DNA of 20,106 bases from Ferdinandcohnia sp036965165 (GTDB lineage Bacteria; Bacillota; Bacilli; Bacillales; Bacillaceae_L): assembly GCF_036965165.1 (NCBI RefSeq), contig NZ_JBALOX010000108.1:1-20106 (forward strand), in the 5' to 3' direction. The translations under genes were made by a program, and so were the position numbers. The notes beneath the pieces were generated by a model, which had not been told where the DNA came from, ran no database searches, and saw only the letters and a list, made by a program, of their open reading frames with translations. Positions 15,258-20,106 of this stretch are shown one piece after another; positions within the stretch are counted from its first letter, which is position 1, and every line of letters begins with the position of its first letter.

Positions 15258-15455
15258 TACCCGCGGTACCACTCCAATTGTTCATGATGAACCATCTTAA
15301 TAAGTAACGGGATTGCCCCGGCACACCCTACATCACTTTTAGGCGGCTTCTCAGAAGTGCGGTTCATCTTGATTCTACCGTTGGGCTTCCACCATCCCCA
15401 ACTCGCTTATGGTCTACATCAGGACTACTCTCTTCATCATAGAATTTCAGTTATA
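15222..15455 (-). promoter_or_regulatory. T-box riboswitch leader (Arg specifier CGC)
   Basis: The minus strand carries a full class I T-box. The core is GGAGUGGUACCGCGGGU (plus 15258-15274). Stem I has the distal stem GUUGGG/CCCAAC (plus 15397-15402 and 15380-15385) around GAUGGUGGAAG. The specifier region reads GAACCGCACUUCUGAG; taking the triplet before the conserved A gives CGC (plus 15359-15361), an Arg codon, which agrees with argS downstream. Uncharged tRNA-Arg would stabilise the antiterminator and allow read-through. An out-of-register CCG (Pro) reading is possible but lacks the following purine. Confidence 0.92.
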
Positions 15456-15463
15456 TTTTATTC

Positions 15464-15492
15464 ATAATACATAATTCTATAAAAGAAATCAA
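15464..15492 (-). promoter_or_regulatory. Promoter of the argS T-box leader
   Basis: On the minus strand TTGATT (plus 15487-15492), a 17-bp spacer and TATTAT (plus 15464-15469). It would start transcription near 15457, at the beginning of T-box stem I. Confidence 0.65.
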
Positions 15493-15507
15493 TGGGTTTT
15501 TCTAAGG

Positions 15508-15527
15508 CTTATTTTGTCAAAAATAAG
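15508..15527. repeat. Inverted repeat between T-box promoter and yhfN
   Basis: CTTATTTT (15508-15515) and AAAATAAG (15520-15527) are perfect 8-bp arms around GTCA. It lies between two divergent transcription units and could be an operator for either; on the minus strand it contains TTGACA but no suitable -10. Confidence 0.4.
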
Positions 15528-15612
15528 ACAAGAGAAAAGTCATTGTTCTATCTGGTCCCTCTTTAAACTAAAATACTACTAAGAGGGGTTGTACATAAAG
15601 GGGGACAGCTTA

Positions 15613-16875
15613 GTGAAAAAAGTATTCGGTTGGTCACTTGGAATTTATCTTGTTTTTGGTTTATTCATAGCATGGTATTTATTTTTTGGAGCAAATACGG
15701 ACATCCCTAGCCAGTTAAAAGGAAGTCCTGCAGATCCACAGACATTTATGAATGAACGTCAACTTTTATTGAGTGAAGAGTATTCACAAATAAAAAATCT
15801 ACTGTTTTTCCTGTCAGTACCTTTTGAATGGCTGATATACATTCTAGTCCTTGTGATCGGTATTTCAGCAAAATTCCGTGATTGGTCAAGAATATCAGCC
15901 AAATTTTCAATTCTGCAAACGGCCATTTATTTATTTTGGCTATCCTTGTTAGTTGAAGTATTATCTTTTCCGCTATCTTGGATCAGTTATAATGTTTCAA
16001 AAACGTATAATATAACCGTTCAATCCACCCAAAGCTGGATGAAGGATAATTTGATTGATTTTTGGGTGAATTACGCATTAATGATTATAATTGTGGGCGT
16101 CTTGTTCTGGTTAATTCGAAGAAATGAGAAAAGATGGTGGTTTCATGCATGGCTTCTATCGATTCCATTTTCAATGTTTCTTATGTTCGTACAGCCAGTC
16201 ATTATCGATCCACTCTATAACGATTTTTTCCCTTTAACAAATAAAGAACTGGAAACGAAAATTCTTGAGCTTGCCGATCGCGCAGATATCCCGGCAGACC
16301 ATGTATTTGAAGTGAATATGTCTGAAAAGACAAATGCACTAAATGCCTATGTAACAGGTATTGGTTCTAATTCACGGATTGTGCTATGGGATACGACACT
16401 TCAGCGTTTAAATGAAAATGAAATTTTATTCATTATGGCACACGAGATGGGACATTACGTCATGAAACATATTTATATTGGTATTGCTGGGTATTTGGTT
16501 TTAACCCTTGTGGGGCTATTTATTATCAGCAAACTCATGACCTTTATGATTCGAAAATGGGGCCATCTGTTTAAAATTTCTAGTGTCAAAGATATTGCGG
16601 TTCTACCAGTATTTTTGTTGTTAATTTCACTTTTAAGTTTCGTTTCTGATCCAGTTTCAAACGCTGTTTCAAGGCACCAGGAGAAATCAGCCGATTTGTA
16701 CGCACTTGAGATGACAGGGGATAATCAGTCTGCCGTTTCGTCCTTTCAGGAATTATCAAGGGCGGGTTTAAGCCAAGTAAATCCACCATTCCTAGTTAAG
16801 ATATTTAGGTATGAGCACCCAACAATGCTTGAAAGAATTACGTATATAAATGAATTTGAAAAAGGCGAGGAATAA
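15613..16875 (+). CDS. yhfN: M48-family membrane zinc metalloprotease YhfN (CAAX-protease-like)
   Basis: A 420-aa integral membrane protease. N-terminal membrane segments lie near 6-26, 62-84, 97-122, 152-170 and 182-200. The zinc site is IMAHEMGHYVMKH (His277, Glu278, His281) with the third ligand in HQEKSADLYAL (Glu357), and two more membrane segments lie between them (about 290-313 and 329-346). The layout matches Ste24/CAAX-type M48 peptidases and B. subtilis YhfN (426 aa); its substrate in bacteria is not established. I chose GTG 15613, with GGGGGA 7 nt upstream, giving MKKVFGWSLG; the in-frame TTG at 15589 would overlap that ribosome site's leader and has no better site. It is followed by a strong terminator. 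Confidence 0.93.
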   Translation: MKKVFGWSLGIYLVFGLFIAWYLFFGANTDIPSQLKGSPADPQTFMNERQLLLSEEYSQIKNLLFFLSVPFEWLIYILVLVIGISAKFRDWSRISAKFSILQTAIYLFWLSLLVEVLSFPLSWISYNVSKTYNITVQSTQSWMKDNLIDFWVNYALMIIIVGVLFWLIRRNEKRWWFHAWLLSIPFSMFLMFVQPVIIDPLYNDFFPLTNKELETKILELADRADIPADHVFEVNMSEKTNALNAYVTGIGSNSRIVLWDTTLQRLNENEILFIMAHEMGHYVMKHIYIGIAGYLVLTLVGLFIISKLMTFMIRKWGHLFKISSVKDIAVLPVFLLLISLLSFVSDPVSNAVSRHQEKSADLYALEMTGDNQSAVSSFQELSRAGLSQVNPPFLVKIFRYEHPTMLERITYINEFEKGEE

Positions 16876-16883
16876 CTTAATAT

Positions 16884-16925
16884 GCCTTGCTTACAGGACA
16901 AAAATCTGTGAGCAAGGCTTTTTTT
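16884..16925 (+). terminator. Terminator after yhfN
   Basis: GCCTTGCT (16884-16891) pairs with AGCAAGGC (16911-16918), with an inner CAG/CTG pair set, followed by T7. Confidence 0.93.
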
Positions 16926-16993
16926 GTGTTCGTCTTGTTATAGTACAGAATTACTATTCATGAAAGTGTTATATTAAAATTTACAGAAAAATG

Positions 16994-17034
16994 TTCCATT
17001 TTTGGAAATACTGTTATATAATACTTTTAGTATT
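16994..17034 (+). promoter_or_regulatory. aceBA promoter region with two inverted repeats
   Basis: A perfect -10 TATAAT lies at 17017-17022; 17 bp upstream is only a weak -35 (TTCCAT, 16994-16999). The -35 lies in the inverted repeat TTCCA-TTTT-TGGAA (16994-17007), and AATACT-TTT-AGTATT (17020-17034) covers the expected start site. A weak -35 plus flanking operators suggests regulated expression; the regulator is unknown. Confidence 0.55.
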
Positions 17035-17081
17035 TAATAACTGTAGTATAACAACAATACAAGGAGGGAGTTTAGGAGAAA

Positions 17082-18671
17082 ATGACGACACAAACCTCAG
17101 GAATTCAAATCACAGGAAAAATGAATGAGGGGTATGAAGAAATTTTAACACCTCAGGCATTGAACTTCATTGAAAAATTAGAGCTCAAATTTGGAGAAAG
17201 AAGAAAAAAGCTGCTAGAAATGAGACAACAAAAACAGCAAGAAATCGATATGGGGATCATGCCAACATTTTTACCCGAAACAGAACATATCAGAAATGGG
17301 GATTGGACAGTAGCACCGATTCCGAAAGACTTACAGGATCGTCGGGTTGAAATCACTGGCCCTGTTGATCGAAAAATGATCATTAATGCATTGAATTCAG
17401 GGGCTAAAGTATTTATGGCAGATTTTGAGGATGCCAATGCTCCTACGTGGAAAAACGTGATCGAAGGCCAGATTAATTTACGGGATGCTGTAAGAAAGAC
17501 GATTACTTTTGAAACCTCAAACGGAAAGAAGTATCAGTTAATCGATGAAATAGCTACTCTTGTTGTTCGGCCACGTGGTTGGCATTTAGAAGAAAAACAT
17601 ATTGAACTTGATGGAAAAAGAATATCAGCAAGTTTGCTAGATTTTGGACTTTATTTTTATCATAATGCGAGTACGTTGATTAAGAATGGAAGCGGGCCAT
17701 ATTTCTATCTGCCAAAGATGGAGAGCCATCTTGAAGCAAGACTCTGGAATGATGTTTTTATTTTCTCACAAAATGAATTTGGCGTTCCCCAAGGAACGAT
17801 TAAAGCAACTGTTTTAATTGAAACGATCCTTGCAACCTTTGAGGTCGATGAGATTTTATACGAACTAAAAGAACACTCTGCAGGGCTAAATTGTGGGAGA
17901 TGGGATTATATTTTTAGCTATTTAAAGAGATTTCGAAATGTAGATAATGTGATATTACCAGACCGTTCGGTGGTCACGATGACAGTACCATTTATGAGTA
18001 CGTATTCACAGCATGTCATTAAAACCTGTCACAAGCGTAATGTCCATGCAATCGGTGGAATGGCTGCGCAAATACCTGTAAAAAACAACCCACAAGCAAA
18101 TGAGGAAGCCTTTAAGAAGGTCCGTGCGGATAAAGAACGTGAAGCAAATAATGGCCATGATGGTACATGGGTTGCACACCCAGGGCTTGTACCAGTTGCT
18201 AGGCAGGTCTTTAATACGGTCATGCTAGGACCTAACCAAATAGATAAAAAACGAGAGGATGTTCAGGTAACGGCAGGGGATCTTATCGCAGTTCCTGAAG
18301 GGAATATTACGGAGTTGGGGGTTCGTACGAATATCAATGTGGGTATTCAGTATATTGAATCATGGCTTCGCGGACATGGTGCTGCACCGATTCATAACCT
18401 CATGGAGGATGCTGCGACCGCTGAAATCTCTAGAGCCCAACTATGGCAGTGGATACGCCATCCGAAAGGGGTTTTAGAGGATGGAAGAAAGATTACTTTT
18501 GAACTTGTTCAACAATTAAAAGTAGAGGAACTTGAGAAAATTAAACAAGAAATTGGGAGAGAATCCTTTGAAGCAGGACGTTTTGCGGAAGCAACAAATC
18601 TATTTGAAGAATTAGTGACAAATGATGAGTTCGTGGAATTTTTGACTATACCTGGATATGAAATTTTATAG
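17082..18671 (+). CDS. aceB: Malate synthase A
   Basis: A 529-aa malate synthase of isoform A size; it condenses glyoxylate with acetyl-CoA to malate, the second step of the glyoxylate bypass. The family signature KEHSAGLNCGRWDYIF (263-278) is exact. The substrate-binding RPRGWH (163-168), Glu247 in VLIETI, MTVPFMSTYSQ and the catalytic Asp443 in NLMEDAATAEISR are present. The ATG at 17082 has AAGGAGGGAG and a second AGGAGAA upstream, a strong initiation region. aceA follows after 34 nt with its own ribosome site, forming an aceBA operon. The pair is absent from B. subtilis but known from other Bacillus species. Confidence 0.97.
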   Translation: MTTQTSGIQITGKMNEGYEEILTPQALNFIEKLELKFGERRKKLLEMRQQKQQEIDMGIMPTFLPETEHIRNGDWTVAPIPKDLQDRRVEITGPVDRKMIINALNSGAKVFMADFEDANAPTWKNVIEGQINLRDAVRKTITFETSNGKKYQLIDEIATLVVRPRGWHLEEKHIELDGKRISASLLDFGLYFYHNASTLIKNGSGPYFYLPKMESHLEARLWNDVFIFSQNEFGVPQGTIKATVLIETILATFEVDEILYELKEHSAGLNCGRWDYIFSYLKRFRNVDNVILPDRSVVTMTVPFMSTYSQHVIKTCHKRNVHAIGGMAAQIPVKNNPQANEEAFKKVRADKEREANNGHDGTWVAHPGLVPVARQVFNTVMLGPNQIDKKREDVQVTAGDLIAVPEGNITELGVRTNINVGIQYIESWLRGHGAAPIHNLMEDAATAEISRAQLWQWIRHPKGVLEDGRKITFELVQQLKVEELEKIKQEIGRESFEAGRFAEATNLFEELVTNDEFVEFLTIPGYEIL

Positions 18672-18705
18672 ATTAAAAGATTAAATTATAAGGAGGAAAA
18701 TAAAA

Positions 18706-19986
18706 ATGACAAATGAAAGAGCACAAAAATTACAAGAAAACTGGGAAATGGAATCAAGATGGAATGGGATTGATAGACCGTATAGTGCAGAGGATGTCAT
18801 TCGCTTACGAGGTTCAATCGATATTGAACATACCCTAGCACGAAGAGGGTCTGAAAAGCTTTGGAACCTTCTTCATACAGAGGATTATGTTCATGCATTA
18901 GGAGCATTGACCGGAAATCAAGCAGTTCAGCAGGTAAAGGCAGGTCTTAAGGCAATTTATTTAAGTGGCTGGCAGGTTGCTGCGGATGCGAATCTGTCTG
19001 GTCATATGTATCCGGACCAAAGCTTGTACCCAGCAAACAGTGTACCAAGTGTTGTAAAGCGAATTAACCAGGCATTACAGCGTGCAGACCAGATTCATCA
19101 CCTAGAGGGTGAAGGAGATATCGACTGGTTTGCTCCAATTGTGGCAGATGCTGAGGCTGGTTTTGGCGGGCAGTTGAATGTGTTTGAGCTCATGAAAGGC
19201 ATGATTGAAGCAGGGGCTGCTGGAGTGCATTTTGAAGACCAGCTTTCATCTGAAAAGAAATGTGGACATCTAGGTGGAAAGGTATTATTGCCAACACAAA
19301 CAGCAGTACGAAATTTAATTTCTGCACGGCTTGCAGCTGACGTAATGGGGGTTCCAACGCTTTTAGTTGCCCGAACAGATGCTGATGCTGCAGACCTTAT
19401 TACAAGCGATATCGACCCAGTTGATCAGGAATTTATTACAGGTGAACGAACACCTGAAGGATTCTTCCGGACGAAAGCGGGACTTGACCAAGCAATTGCA
19501 AGAGGTTTAGCGTATGCACCATATGCGGATTTGATTTGGTGTGAAACGTCCGAGCCGGACCTAGAACAGGCAAAGCGTTTTGCAGATGCTATTCATGCAG
19601 AGTTCCCTGGTAAACTTTTAGCCTATAATTGCTCTCCATCGTTTAATTGGAAGAAGAAGCTTGATGATGAGACAATTGAAAACTTCCAAAAGGAAATCGG
19701 AAAAATGGGTTATAAATTCCAATTTGTAACATTGGCTGGATTCCATGCTTTAAACCACAGCATGTTTGAATTGGCAAGAGGTTATATGGCAAGAGGAATG
19801 GGTGCTTATTCAGAGCTTCAAGAGGCTGAATTTGCAAGTGAAAAGTATGGTTACACAGCAACTCGCCATCAACGGGAGGTTGGAACAGGTTACTTTGATG
19901 AAGTCGCTCAGGTAATTACAGGTGGAACATCTTCAACAACAGCTTTAAAAGGTTCTACAGAAGAAGCGCAATTTACAAAAGCATAA
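18706..19986 (+). CDS. aceA: Isocitrate lyase
   Basis: A 426-aa cytosolic enzyme of the normal bacterial length, cleaving isocitrate to succinate and glyoxylate. The active-site signature KKCGHLGGK (184-192) with nucleophile Cys186 is intact. Metal-binding acidic residues are seen in VADAEAGFGG (Asp148, Glu150) and VHFEDQ (Glu177, Asp178), with the conserved LVARTDADAAD, WCETSEP and YNCSPSFNWKK segments. A strong AAGGAGGAA precedes the ATG by 8 nt. With aceB it bypasses the decarboxylating steps of the TCA cycle, allowing growth on acetate or fatty acids; the nearby acyl-CoA ligase and hydratase genes produce acetyl-CoA for it. Confidence 0.97.
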   Translation: MTNERAQKLQENWEMESRWNGIDRPYSAEDVIRLRGSIDIEHTLARRGSEKLWNLLHTEDYVHALGALTGNQAVQQVKAGLKAIYLSGWQVAADANLSGHMYPDQSLYPANSVPSVVKRINQALQRADQIHHLEGEGDIDWFAPIVADAEAGFGGQLNVFELMKGMIEAGAAGVHFEDQLSSEKKCGHLGGKVLLPTQTAVRNLISARLAADVMGVPTLLVARTDADAADLITSDIDPVDQEFITGERTPEGFFRTKAGLDQAIARGLAYAPYADLIWCETSEPDLEQAKRFADAIHAEFPGKLLAYNCSPSFNWKKKLDDETIENFQKEIGKMGYKFQFVTLAGFHALNHSMFELARGYMARGMGAYSELQEAEFASEKYGYTATRHQREVGTGYFDEVAQVITGGTSSTTALKGSTEEAQFTKA

Positions 19987-20015
19987 TCAATTATAATAAA
20001 TAGTACAGTCTAAAT

Positions 20016-20049
20016 AAAAGCGGGGGAAAGAAGATTTTCTCTCGCTTTT
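20016..20049 (+). terminator. Terminator after aceBA
   Basis: AAAAGCGGGGGAAA (20016-20029) pairs with TTTCTCTCGCTTTT (20036-20049), 14 bp with two G-U pairs and a 6-nt loop, ending in T4. Confidence 0.82.
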
Positions 20050-20092
20050 ACAATATTTTATTATAAAATTCTAAATTTTTTATAAAAAACTA

Positions 20093-20106
20093 TTGTAAAC
20101 GTTTTC
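20093..20106 (+). promoter_or_regulatory. Likely cre (CcpA) site at the window edge
   Basis: TTGTAAACGTTTTC fits the first 14 of 15 positions of WTGNAANCGNWNNCW; the last base is outside the window. It lies 44 bp past the aceBA terminator, so it probably controls the next gene to the right. Confidence 0.65.

Noticed and set aside
16959..16973. Possible cre site (ATGAAAGTGTTATAT) upstream of aceB
   Set aside because: The central CG and the later C of the consensus are missing; too weak to call.
1..20106. Insertion sequence, prophage, toxin-antitoxin or defence system
   Set aside because: No transposase, integrase, phage, toxin or defence protein was found in any convincing reading frame; all larger genes have metabolic or cell-wall assignments.

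Overview
The window looks like chromosomal DNA of a low-GC, spore-forming Bacillaceae bacterium. The protein sequences, strong AGGAGG-type ribosome sites, sigma-A-like promoters and gene order all fit. From memory of Bacillus subtilis, the order hmoB(yhgC)-pbpF-hemE-hemH-hemY-yhfH-yhfI-lplJ-lcfB(yhfL)...yhfN, plus a yhfA-like gene, is largely shared. It is probably not B. subtilis itself: it carries a glyoxylate-bypass pair (aceB-aceA), a T-box-controlled arginyl-tRNA synthetase of the less common Bacillus type, and an alkyltransferase-like gene, none of which I know from that locus.

Layout. 1-2000, minus strand: a YhfA-like membrane transporter, running off the left edge and interrupted by 45 in-frame Ns, preceded by an HmoB-like protein. 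2079-4217: the class A penicillin-binding protein pbpF. 4218-4581: a structured non-coding stretch holding a 15-bp perfect hairpin, several further hairpins and candidate hemE promoters. 4582-8067: hemE-hemH-hemY, the late steps of the coproporphyrin-dependent haem pathway, ended by a 28-bp palindromic terminator shared with the tiny opposing gene yhfH (42 aa). 8411-10139: yhfI (metallo-beta-lactamase fold) and lplJ (lipoate ligase). 10209-11862: lcfB (acyl-CoA ligase) with a near-ideal promoter and a perfect FadR operator. 11937-13091: a CcpA (cre) site, an enoyl-CoA hydratase and an alkyltransferase-like DNA-binding protein. 13110-15492, minus strand: the argS2-type gene with a T-box leader whose specifier is CGC (Arg); between T-box terminator and gene lie five to six copies of a 53-bp tandem repeat. 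15613-16875: the M48 membrane protease yhfN. 17082-19986: aceB-aceA, followed by a terminator and the cre site of the next, unseen gene.

How it fits together: haem synthesis, lipoylation, fatty-acid activation and oxidation, and the glyoxylate shunt (which lets acetyl-CoA from fatty acids feed biosynthesis) sit side by side, with FadR and CcpA sites visible on the fatty-acid genes. No complete novel multi-gene system is evident. The least explained items are the 53-bp repeat array inside the argS leader, the structured element upstream of hemE, and an HmoB homologue lacking two of its three expected catalytic residues.
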